In this document: in pieces, positions 1-9,758 of the stretch
Layout: every line of letters starts with the position of its first letter
Position numbering within the stretch: position 1 is the stretch's first letter
Assembly: GCF_900324485.2 (NCBI RefSeq)
Contig: NC_046646.1
Location: 24,226,751 to 24,290,750 of the forward strand
Length of the DNA stretch: 64,000 nucleotides
Origin: Mastacembelus armatus
Taxonomy: Eukaryota; Chordata; Actinopteri; Synbranchiformes; Mastacembelidae
Direction of reading: 5' to 3'
Notes under the pieces: model-generated
Told to the model about the DNA's origin: nothing
The model's input: the letters and a program-made list of their open reading frames with translations, nothing else
Database searches by the model: none
Program-made: the position numbers and the translations under genes

Positions 1-545
1 AACAACAAAAACTAGTTCCTGCCATGATCCTTCAAAATAAACCAAAACAGGAAGTGCACGGTGCGGATCATGACAACAATGGAAAGAAAACGTGAGTGAC
101 ACATTTATGTTGAGCTGTGTCCAGTAATCTTAAGACAACTGACAACTGACATTGTTAAAAGTAAATTTTCCAACCAAACAAATTGACTAACACTGAAGGA
201 CGGTTTGCCAATGTTTGTTGGGTAATTGTCGGTGTGATGCCATTGAGAAGGCATAAAAGTAGCTCGGCAGCCATGTACTGGGTTTTAAGGACTCTGTAGG
301 GGATTTAGAGCTGAATGCAGTCAGCTTTTACACCTTTATGGAACACACTGAACATGGTCTCTGGTTCCTGTAGTCCCATTACAATGCACAGACCTGTAGG
401 ACATATTGGACATCCACAGAATTGAGGGTGTTAATCTTTGTGTAAAGTGACACCTACTCTAAAAAAAAAAAAAAAAACAGACTAGCGACCACATGACCAG
501 GGTAAATGGGAACTAATGAAAGAGATTACGATTGATAAGCTGGTA
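1..545. other. Upstream flank of first receptor, no gene seen
   Basis: I see no coding exon here. From about position 91 the sequence matches the region starting near 11981 almost base for base, so most of it belongs to the left copy of the tandem duplication. It contains an A-tract near 461-477 that is also present in the second copy. Confidence 0.6.
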
Positions 546-563
546 ATCACATGGCCATGTGAT
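546..563. promoter_or_regulatory. 18-bp perfect palindrome upstream of receptor
   Basis: The site reads ATCACATGG followed by its exact reverse complement CCATGTGAT. It lies about 260 bp before the receptor start codon, just before a TCATGTGAA block shared with other receptors in the cluster. The same palindrome is at 12455-12472. A role in receptor promoter function is inference. Confidence 0.4.
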
Positions 564-819
564 GGTGTCATGTGAAATGATTGTGAAGATAAAACTCATA
601 TACAGTCTGTGAGTGCAGACAGTGCTGCAGACTTGCTGTGCTCACATGGATACATGCACGTCCACTAACCTGCGACTTCTTGGCCCTGGGAAAATCTATG
701 ACCATGATTTTGGGTTTTATATATGAACCAGTGAGAGGCATCTCTGGTAATGGTGGATCTTCATTGATGCAGTCAGGAAGAAATTACTTGTGTGTTAGTG
801 TTTTAATTGTATCTCTAAA

Positions 820-3673
820 ATGTCGTTTGCAGCTCAGACTAATGTCACTTCTGAACTGCAGTATCAGGGGTTAATGGAAAGATTGATGTTTTCTACCCTA
901 ACTACGCTGCCATGCTGTGTGTTTCTCTGCATTAATGGGACCATGTTGTTCACCCTGAGGAGCAGACCAGTGTTTTGTGAGACTTCCCGTTATGTTTTAC
1001 TGTATAACCTGCTTTTTGCAGACACTGTTCAGATGGCACTGAGTCAAATACTCTACCTAATTGCAGCAGTTAGAATAACACTGACTTATCCTGTTTGTGG
1101 TGTTCTCACCATGATTGGTGATCTCACCAGCACCATCTCTCCCCTCACACTGGTGGTGATGTCTTTGGAGAGATATGTAGCTGTGTGCTACCCACTGAGA
1201 CACGCTACCATCATCACCATCAGTAACACAGGGCTGGCCATCTGTGTGGTCTGGATCTTCAGTTCACTAAATGTTCTTGTTCGAATTGTTTTGCTGTTAA
1301 ATTTTCCATTTGAAAACCTGCAGAGCCTGCAGATGAATGATTTCTGCTCTAATCTTGCTATGTTTCTTGGATCTATGTCTGATCTGTGGATAAGGTTGCC
1401 ACTATTAGGTCTCTTATCTCATTGCCTGTTTCTGCTCCTTCGGTGTCTGTTCCTTGTTGTGCTGTCTTTTTTGTTCAATTCCAACCAATATCTATGTCAC
1501 AACTAAAGGATGTGGTTGGCTCTCTGAATCCCTCAGGCTCCCCACATGATCCAGCTCCCCCGTGGTTTTTTAAAGAAGTTTTTCCCTGTGTAGGCAAATT
1601 GGTCCTTAACATTATTAACAGTAGTTTATCGTTTGGTGTTGTTCCTTCTAATTTTAAGCATGCGGTAGTGCAACCGCTTATAAAGAAACCTAGTCTGGAT
1701 CCATCTGTGTTGGCAAACTATAGACCTATTTCCAGACTACCGTTTTTTTCAAAGGTTTTAGAAAAAGTTGTTTATGCTCAACTGAAAGCGTTTTTGGATG
1801 AGCATGAGATTCTAGAGATCTTTCAGTCCGGTTTTAAACCACACCACAGCACAGAGTCAGCTTTAATTAAAGTTTTTAATGATATTTTTACTTGTTCTGA
1901 TACTGGCGATTTCGTGGTTCTTATTCTTCTTGACTTATCTGCTGCCTTTGACACAGTTGACCACAACATTTTGATTTCCCGCCTGCATGACGTTGTGGGA
2001 ATCCGTGGTCTTGCATTGGAGTGGTTTAGATCTTATCTGGTAGCTAGAACTTTCTCTGTGGGTCTTGCCAGCTTTGAATCCTCCTCTGCTCCCCTGTCCT
2101 CCGGGGTTCCCCAGGGTTCCGTTTTGGGTCCTTTACTTTTTTCCCTCTACTTGCTTCCTCTGGGTCACATCTTTAGACAACATGGCATATCATTCCATTT
2201 TTATGCAGACGATACCCAGGTCTATTTTCCATTGAAGAAAAAGGAGGGTTTCTCAATTGCACGTTTGCTCGCATGTCTTGATGACATTAAAGCCTGGATG
2301 GCGTTAAATTTTCTTCATTTTAATGAGGCAAAGACAGAAGTAATGTTGGTTGGCTCTAGTGCCTCTAGTGTATCTTCCGGTGTTAATCTAGGTCCCTTGA
2401 CATCATATCTTACACCACTGGTCACTAATTTAGGTTTCAAAATGGATAGGGATCTTAAATTCGATAAGCAAATCGGTGCAGTGGTAAAATCCGGTTTTTT
2501 TCACTTAAGGCGTTTGGCAAAACTACGACCTCTAGTGTCAAAGCAGCACTTTGAGCTAGTAATTCATGCCTTTGTTACATCACGCCTTGATTACTGTAAT
2601 GCTCTGTATCTTGGGGTCAGTCAGGCATCCCTTTTACGTCTCCAGCTGGTCCAAAATGCGGCGGCGCGTCTTTTAACTGGAACGCGAAAATACAAGCACA
2701 TCACACCAATCCTGGCTGCACTCCACTGGCTGCCAGTGTCTTTTAGGGTTCATTTTAAGGTTTTATTATTTGTTTTTAAATCTTTAAATGGTCTTGCCCC
2801 TCCTTATCTTACTGAACTCCTTCACCCTTATACTCCTAGCCGCTCCCTTAGATCAGCCGACCTCCAGCTTCTTGAGGTACCAAAAACGAGGAGGAAGCTC
2901 CGTGGAGATAGATCTTTCTCTGTTGCTGCCCCAAGGCTGTGGAACAATTTGCCTTTGAACATAAGACAAGCCCCTACATTAGCTATGTTCAAAGTACAAC
3001 TTAAAACCTATTTGTATACTCAAGCATTTCGACCTCGACCGGCGTGATGGAATGATCATGGACTGTTTTTATTGTTTTTATTTTTTTTAAAAACTTTTAA
3101 CTTACTCTTAAAATTCTTAATCATGTATGTGTGTGTAAGTGTTTATATATGTATGTGTATATATATATATATATATGTAAATTCTTTGTATTGGTGTAGG
3201 GCACTTTGTGTCAGCTCTTGCTATTCTTAAAGCGCCTTATAAATAAAAAGTATTATTATAAGTATTATGATCTTTATGACAAAGCCTACACTTGCTTTCT
3301 CTTTCTATCAGCTACTGTAGCAATCACCTCCTCCTACTTTGGTGTGATGGTAGCAGCCAGGTCAGCCTCCACAGACAAAGCTTCAGCCCATAAGGCTCGT
3401 AACACACTGCTGTTGCACCTGGTGCAGCTGGGCCTCAGTCTCATCTCAACTATATACAGCCCAATCCTGATAGGTCTTTCAAGAATTGTAACAAGGATAG
3501 TATTTGTGCGTTTCATGAATGTTTTTTATGCGTGTATTTTCATCTTCCCCAGATGTCTAAGTTCTTTAATTTATGGTATCCGAGACCAGACCATCAGACC
3601 CATCCTCATGTATTATCTGTGCTGTGGACTGAAACTTTCAGTCGTCTCAGTCAAGATTAAGGTCTCACACTAG
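820..3673 (+). pseudogene. Odorant receptor 131-2-like, split by an L2 LINE
   Basis: This is a single-exon seven-transmembrane odorant receptor of the teleost OR131-2-like group, which would act at olfactory neuron membranes. The start ATG at 820 opens with an NVT glycosylation site, followed by the TM1-TM4 region and the signature ERYVAVCYPLRH after TM3 (this group's version of the DRY box). The frame is cut at 1385 by an L2 LINE and resumes at 3268 with the TM5-TM7 part, which includes PRCLSSLIYG and IRDQTIRP, to a stop at 3671-3673. Both halves are open and nearly identical to the intact paralogue at 12736-13701, so the insertion is the main lesion. The upstream open frame from 638 is not part of the protein: a 7-bp indel between copies breaks its phase with the receptor. 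Confidence 0.9.
1386..3267 (+). mobile_element. 5'-truncated L2-type LINE inside receptor exon
   Basis: A single open frame (1386-3047, 553 codons) encodes a non-LTR reverse transcriptase. Visible motifs are NYRPISRLPF, SGFKPHHSTESAL, LDLSAAFDTVDH, GVPQGSVLGPLLFSLY and the catalytic FYADD. The pattern fits the L2 (CR1/L2) clade seen in fish. The endonuclease domain is absent, so the copy is 5' truncated, the usual product of target-primed reverse transcription. The 3' end is an A/T-rich tail with a TATTATTA-like repeat. The insert is flanked by TGATCT at 1380-1385 and 3268-3273, a likely target site duplication. The right copy of the duplication lacks the insert, which gives a clean empty site. 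Confidence 0.9.
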
Positions 3674-5127
3674 GCTTCATGCAGATCCTTAATTTTGTAA
3701 GAAGCCAGTTTAAAACTCCTAATGAAGTTTCCTAAAGGTGACTAACTTGTTTTTGAGAACAACAATGTTCATCTCAAATTTTTCTCATCTCATAACAATC
3801 TCATAACATGAAGTCTACTGACAGAAAGCAGTCAGCAAAGATGATAGTCACAATGATATGAAAATGATTACATGATTAGTTTGAGGTGATTTCATTTAAC
3901 TTTAGGTTTTTTGTTAAAATGTTAAAATGCATTTTATTGTTCTGAGGAAAACGTTCCAGAGCTTTAAAAGTTTAAATGAATATCCAGAGTGAGTATGTGT
4001 AGTAGTTTGTTTGGCTTTAGTTAAAGTTATTTTTTTGTGTAATAATGTTCGTCTTCAGAAATATACTAAACATTGCATTATTCATGATTCTTAAAGAGAG
4101 TGGTTCATCTAATGACTATGTTCTGTTTCCTCTATACATTTGACATTGGAATTTTTACTGTAAATGCAATTTTTATCTGTCAAAGCAGTTAGTTTTGACT
4201 TTCTGTTACACCCTCCGTGTAGGAAGGAGCGGTACCGCAGGTTTTTCATTCCCACCACTGTTAGATTATACAACCAATCAATCTAACAAAATCAACTGTG
4301 CACATAGAGGTTTTCATATTAGCTTATTTTGTGTAGTTTATTTTATTTTAGACATATTATACATAGCATTTTATTTGTAAATATTTTGTAAATTTGTAAA
4401 ATGTTAAATATCTGCACGCATTTTGCACACTTACTGTTGTCCTGTAGCTGTGGTAACAATTGAATTTCCCTAGTGTGGGATCAATAAAGAATTATCTTAT
4501 CTTATCTATTAAAGAGTCATTAAGTTTGCATACTGTGTTGTGGTACCATGTATAATTATGAGCTATCTCATGGTTCATGGTAAATCCACTGCTATGACAA
4601 AAGTCCAGAACTTTTCTCAAAAATTGTTTCTGTTGCCATGTGACTCTGCACCCTCAACACAGCGGTTTGGTGCAACACCCACATTTCTACATCACACTGT
4701 ACTAGTCCATCTGTCAGTCTCCCATATTCCTGAACAATGCGGCAAGATATTTGAACTCCTTTGCTTGAGGCAACAACTAGTTCCTTGTGTGAAGGTTACG
4801 CACTTTACTCCGAGAAGGAACCTGGTCATAAGCCACCAGATACATATAGACTCAAGTTTTCAGTGTGTGACTTTTAATAAATCTGAAAATATGCTTTCAT
4901 GTTATATCTACAACACAGTACTGTGTAGAAACGGAAAGAGTACATACTTTCTGAAAGAAAACTTTACATTATTTTGCTTTATAATATTTATATAGCGTAG
5001 ATTATTAAAAACATCAAGCAATTGTCAGTTTACTTTACAAATGTTTTCACACATTAATTCCCTTCATTTGGAATAAATTATCACCTTAATGTTAAAAATT
5101 ATTTTTGTTTAAGGATTGAAATCCTGA
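3674..5127. other. Receptor 3' flank, no gene seen
   Basis: This AT-rich flank is shared with 13702-14844 up to about 4853. It holds no recognisable coding exon. The open frame at 4540-4995 lies partly in duplicated flank, has no recognisable domain and ends differently in the second copy. Confidence 0.6.
4437..4506 (+). repeat. Short retrotransposon-like 3' tail fragment
   Basis: This stretch carries 'gaatttccctagtgtggg' then 'atcaataaag' and a run of TTATC units, a 3'-tail pattern common in fish interspersed repeats. The tandem copy near 14417 has only the TTATC run and different flanking bases. A related tail lies in the opposite orientation near 11062-11110. The family was not identified. 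Confidence 0.45.
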
Positions 5128-6853
5128 AAGAGCGACGTGGGGCCGCCCTTCTGTGGACCCACCAACCGCAGGAGGATCCATAAGGGACCGGTGCCTAGTG
5201 GATCGGGCAGCGGTCGAGGACGGGGTCCGATACCTGGATGCTGAAACTGGCTCTAGGGACATGGAATGTCACCTCACTGGGGGGAAAGGAGCCTGAGCTT
5301 GTGCGGGAGGTCGAGCGGTACCGACTAGAGATAGTTGGGCTCACCTCCACGCACAGCCTGGGCTCTGGAACCCAGCTCCTTGAGAGGGGCTGGACTCTCT
5401 TCTACTCTGGAGTTGCTCGCGGTGAGAGGCGGCAAGCTGGTGTGGGCTTGCTCATAGCTCCCCAGCTCAGCCGCCATGTGTTGGAGTTTCCCCCCCCAGA
5501 GTGAAAGGGTCATTTCCTTGTGCCTTCGGGTCGGGGAGAGGTCTCTCACTATTGTTTCGGCCTATGGGCCAACGAACACCATGTTCAAGCATAAGGGTGT
5601 CCATCAGGGCACATGGCACCAGGACATCCTAGGCCGGAGGTCAATGATCGACTTTGTATTCGTGTCGTCTGACTTTTGGCCGTATGTCTTGGACACTTGG
5701 GTGAGGAGAGGGGCAGAGCTGTCAACTGATCACCACCTGGTGGTGAGTTCGATCCGCTGGCGGAGGAGGAAGTGGGACTGACTTGGCAGGCCCAAACGTA
5801 CTGTGAGGGTCTGTTGGAAATGTTTGGCCGAACCCGCTGTCAGAGAGGTCTTTAACTGACACCTCCGAGAGAGCTTCTACCAGATCCCGGGGAAGGCTGG
5901 GGACATTGAGTCCGAATGGACCATGTTTTGCACCTCCATTGTTGACACGGCGGCTAGGAGCTGTGGCCGTGAGGTTTTGGGTGTCTGTCGTGGCACTGAA
6001 CCCGGTGGTGGACACCGGAGGTAATTGATGCCGTCAAGCTAAAGAAGGAGTCCTACCGAGCTTGGTTGGCTTGTGGGACTCCCGAAGCAGCTGACGGCGG
6101 CAAAAACTATGGGAGGAGTTCGGTGAGGCCATGGAGAAGGACTACCTGAATCAGCACCTCCAAGTCCGAGGCCATGGTACTCAACCGGAAAAAGGTGGCT
6201 TGCCATCTCCAGGCCAGGGGAGCGATCCTGCCTCAGGTGGAGGAGTTTAAGTGTCTCGGGGTCTTGTTCACGGGTGAGGGAAGGACGGAACGTGAGATTA
6301 ACAAATGGCATCAGCAGCAGTAATGCGGTCGGTGTACCGGTCCGTTGTGGTGAAGAAGGAGTTGAGCCAGAAGGCGAAGCTCTTGATTTACCGGTCAATC
6401 TACGTTCCTACTCTCACCTATGGTCATGAGCTCTGGGTCATGACCGAAAGAACAAGATTGCGGATACAAGCGGCTGAAATGAGCTTCCTCCGCAGGGTGG
6501 ACAGGCGTTCCCTTAGAGATAGGGTGAAAAGCTCGGTCACCAGGGAGGAGCTCGGAGTAGAGCCGCTGCTCCTCCACATCGAGAGGAGACAGCTGAGGTG
6601 GCTCGAGCATCTGTTTCGGATGCCTCCTGGGCGCCTCCCTGGGGAGGTGTTCCGGGCATGTCCCACTGGGAGGAGACCCCGGGCAAGACCCAGGACACAC
6701 TGGAGGGACTATGTTATGTCTAAAGCTCTGGAGGCCTGGTGGCCTCGGTGTCCCCCCGGAAGAGCTGGAGGAAGTGTCCAGGGAGAAGGATCTGGGTATC
6801 CCTGATGCCCGCGACCCGGCCCCGGATAAGCGGAAGAAGATGGATGGATGGAA
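5128..6853 (+). mobile_element. Rex3 (RTE-clade) LINE, internally deleted
   Basis: The endonuclease start is recognisable at 5238 (TWNVTSLGGKEPELVREVER, GLTSTHSLGSGTQLLERGW), then MFKHKGVHQ and RRSMIDFVF. The C-terminal reverse-transcriptase part follows (RSVYRSVVVKKELSQKAKL, YVPTLTYGHELWVMTER, LRWLEHLFRMPPGRLPGEVF). The element ends in the typical tail 'aagcggaagaagatgg' plus ATGG repeats. Two internal deletions remove part of the endonuclease and the whole catalytic palm, so the copy cannot move by itself. Frameshifts separate the remaining blocks. It abuts the 3' end of the receptor pseudogene at 6854 and may have removed that gene's stop codon. Confidence 0.88.
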
Positions 6854-7575
6854 TTGAAAACTATGCTGATTTTAGGTTTCGATGTAAAAACTGAGAGCAA
6901 AGGTGAGCGTCTCCACTGACAGCACAGAGGGTACATGAGGACTGGTCTGATGGTCTGGTCTCTGATTCCATAGATCAGACAACTCAGACATCTTGGAAGG
7001 ATGATAATACACAAATAAAACATAATTTGAATGCGCACAATTATAATCCTGTCGAGGGTCCTTGAGATAGCTGTGAGCAGTGAGTTGTGTATAGTTGAGA
7101 TGAGACTGAGGCCCAGCTGCACCAGGTGTAGGAGCCAGCGACTGTCACACCAGCTGAAACAAACACAAAATATGTGAAGGCTGTGTCATAAAGCTCAGAC
7201 ACTGGAGAAAGCAACATGCTTTTGGTCGCACAGAAGTCTTTCATTTGCAGGCTCTGCAGGTCTTTAAATGGAAAATTTAAGAGTAGAAGAACTAGAATAA
7301 AGACATTTAGCAAACTGAAGATCCAGACCACACAGATGGCCACCCCTGTGTTTCTGATGGTGATGATGGTAGCGTGTCTCAGTGGGTAGCACACAGCTAC
7401 GTATCTCTTCAGAGACATTAACACCAGTGTGAGAGGAGAGATGTTACTTGTGAGAATGGCAAGAGTAACAAGGACACCACATTCAGGATACAGTAATATT
7501 TTTCTACCAGCAGCCAGTAGGTACAGCAACTGACTCAGTGCTAACTGAACAGTGTCAGTTAGAAGAGAGACTGAA
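6854..7575 (-). pseudogene. Odorant receptor 131-2-like pseudogene
   Basis: On the minus strand the TM2-to-C-terminal part of an OR131-2-like receptor is readable: DTVQLALSQLLYLLAA, KRYVAVCYPLRHATIIT and IRNTGVAICVVW, then in another frame LGLSLISTIHN, PRCLSCLIYGIRD and QTIRPVLM. Compared with the intact gene at 12736-13701, a 79-bp block equivalent to 13366-13444 is missing (junction near 7130), which shifts the frame and removes the third intracellular loop and part of TM6. The N-terminus and TM1 are not recognisable. The C-terminal end runs into the Rex3 tail without a stop. Confidence 0.85.
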
Positions 7576-7579
7576 AGGG

Positions 7580-8804
7580 AACCAGCACAGCCTCTGAAAC
7601 ATGAACCAAGGGACTGTGCTTTCTTTCCATGACTTTGTTTGTTGGACCGGTGGAGGCAAGAGCTGATTACACTGATTACATTACAATTCATATCCTGCTT
7701 CTTCTTCCCCTCTCTGGGTGAGACAGAGTCACTGCAGACAGCTACTGTCCAACTGACAAAAAAAAACCACAATGCTCTGAATGCAGCAAAGTGTTAAAGT
7801 GTCTACCTTAGCTTGTTGACTGAACAGCTGAACAGGTGCTTGTCTCTGTGCTCCCTGCATCGTTGGGTGTGTTCAGTCACATGTAGCTAGTGTGTAAATT
7901 CGACACTGTTCAATTGTCTTGTTATCTAAAAATAACAGATATTCTACAGTTTGGTTTGATTTGGTTTTATTGTACATTACACAACATGTTCAATGTAAAT
8001 ATGAAGCCACTAACATGAGAAACATTACTAGTTACTTCAGCATATTTAAATCATTATAAAGAGGATTAGTTTGCCATTTTTAAAAGATTAAAACATGTAA
8101 TATAAATAAGTCACTGAGTATTTTAATATGGAAAAATAATAGAAACAATGAAAGTCAGTCTGATGTGTTTGTGCCTCAGGTAATGTAACAACATGTTCAA
8201 AAAGTGTCAAATCTATTAAAAACTGATTCATTCACATAAAAGTGATGAGTTAATCTACTGTGACAAGGCCGCCATTATTCTGAATAGTCCATTATTTAAA
8301 GCATTTATACCATTTATACATCGTTTAAGTTGTTTTCATGATGTGTCACCAAACCCAAGCATTATTTTATCACTGTCTGATAATATGCATTGTAGTACAT
8401 GCAGCTTCTGCCTTGTGTGTACAATCGTTTTAAATATTAAAATGTTTCAGAGTAGGTTCTAAAACATTTGCAGCTTATTTGATGTCAAGACAAAGAATAT
8501 ATTAAGATATTTGTATATTTTTACAAAGTAAAATAATTAAACTTGTGACACTATGCAAGAACAGCAGACAGTAATTTATATGATGTATAATTAAGAAGTA
8601 TTTCATAAATGTATATTAAGTGAAACCTTCCAGTTTTCTAATAATCCTTTCTTTAAACAGTAGATAAATATAGATTGATGTTATTGTTGTAGCAGCATTC
8701 ATCATAATGGGCTCTGTCTTTGGAAAACAAACATTTTGCTAACTGCTTAGAAAATGTACGGCAGAAAACTAGAAGGTGCATTTAAAAGTCGTTGCATGAA
8801 ATGA
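7580..8804. other. Intergenic between two minus-strand receptors
   Basis: AT-rich sequence without a recognisable exon. The open frame extending 5' of the receptor pseudogene (to 7772) has no receptor-like sequence and I treat it as chance. Confidence 0.55.
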
Positions 8805-9758
8805 TCACTTACTCTTGAAAACTGAGTGCCTCCGCTGACAGAACAGATTCAGCACAAGGACAGGTCTGATGGTTTGATCCCTGAATCCATAGATGAGAGC
8901 ACCCAGACACCTCGGAAGGATAATCAAGCATACAAAACAAACAGTGTAAATTCGAACAAGGTCTAATTTCAACACTGTTCTAGCAGCAGCTGTAATGATG
9001 GTGGAGAACAAGCTGGAGGTGAGAATCAGGCTTAGATGAATGAAGTGAAGCATAAGTGTTTGCAGAGCCTTTCTGGCTGAACATTTGTCTGTCGAGGCAG
9101 ATCTGGCAACAAGTGCTACCCCAAAGTAGGAGGAGATGATTGCTACACCTGTTGACAGAAAGACAATGCTGACGTATGCTTCTTCAAAATACTTAAAAAT
9201 TGGAGCAAAAAAAAAGGCTTCTTTAGAGCAAAAATCATTCATATTCAGATTTAGGTCGATTTGTGTGAACAAATACAGCAGCATAAAAACTCGAATGAGG
9301 ATGTGAATAAAACTGATGGTCCAAACCAGAACAATGGCTGTGCCTGTTCTTCTCATGTTGAAGATGGTAGCGTGTCTCAGTGGATAGCATACAGCTACAT
9401 ATCTCTCAACTGACATCACAGCCAGGGTGAGAGGGGAGACTGTCGCTGTAAAAACCAAAAGCAGGACAACGGTGCCACATGCATAATATGTCATTTTTAT
9501 CCGTAAGGACGCCAGAATGTAAAGCAAAATATTGAATGCCATTTGAACAGTATCTGCAAAGAATAGGTTGTAGAGCAGGACGTAACGTGATGTCTCACAA
9601 AACACCGGCTTACTCCTTAAGGTGAACAGCAAAACACAGTTAATGTAAAGGAAAGAGCAGCTTGATCCCATGGATAACACGCCAAGCAATATGGCCTCAT
9701 GCAATGTCTGATACTTTACACCAGCAGTGATATTGATGTTAGGCTGCAGCAAAGACAT
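8805..9758 (-). CDS. Odorant receptor 131-2-like, intact
   Basis: A 317-residue single-exon receptor of the teleost OR131-2-like group. The ATG at 9758 begins the protein with an N-terminal NIT glycosylation site. The sequence then shows TM1, SKPVFCETSRYVLLYNL before TM2, ERYVAVCYPLRHATIF after TM3, a cysteine-containing second extracellular loop (NDFCSKEAF), ARSASTDKCSARKA in the third intracellular loop and PRCLGALIYGFRDQTIRPV through TM7. It ends with a basic tail and stop at 8805. It is more diverged from the other four loci than they are from each other, and it is transcribed opposite to the plus-strand receptors. No lesions are seen, so it is probably functional. Its ligand is unknown. 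Confidence 0.93.
   Translation of the reverse strand: MSLLQPNINITAGVKYQTLHEAILLGVLSMGSSCSFLYINCVLLFTLRSKPVFCETSRYVLLYNLFFADTVQMAFNILLYILASLRIKMTYYACGTVVLLLVFTATVSPLTLAVMSVERYVAVCYPLRHATIFNMRRTGTAIVLVWTISFIHILIRVFMLLYLFTQIDLNLNMNDFCSKEAFFFAPIFKYFEEAYVSIVFLSTGVAIISSYFGVALVARSASTDKCSARKALQTLMLHFIHLSLILTSSLFSTIITAAARTVLKLDLVRIYTVCFVCLIILPRCLGALIYGFRDQTIRPVLVLNLFCQRRHSVFKSK

Larger units (their letters stand above)
91..4853 (+). repeat. Left copy of a receptor tandem duplication
   Basis: This block matches 11981-14844 nearly base for base, including the receptor upstream region, coding exon and about 1.2 kb of 3' flank. It is longer because it carries an L2 LINE (1386-3267) and a short repeat tail near 4437-4506 that the other copy lacks. 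Similarity starts near the shared gacacattt-like stretch and stops abruptly after 'catatagactc' at 4853 versus 14844. The low divergence implies a recent duplication; I did not compute identity. Confidence 0.85.

Noticed and set aside
638-874. Open frame upstream of the first receptor, also fused in frame to the receptor at 12547
   Set aside because: The 7-bp indel between the two copies breaks its phase relative to the receptor, and the other receptors start at the MSF/MSY methionine.
6305-6805. 166-codon open frame considered as a host gene
   Set aside because: It is the C-terminal part of the Rex3 reverse-transcriptase frame.
7580-7772. N-terminal extension of the minus-strand receptor pseudogene frame
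   Set aside because: No receptor-like sequence and no TM1; a chance open frame.
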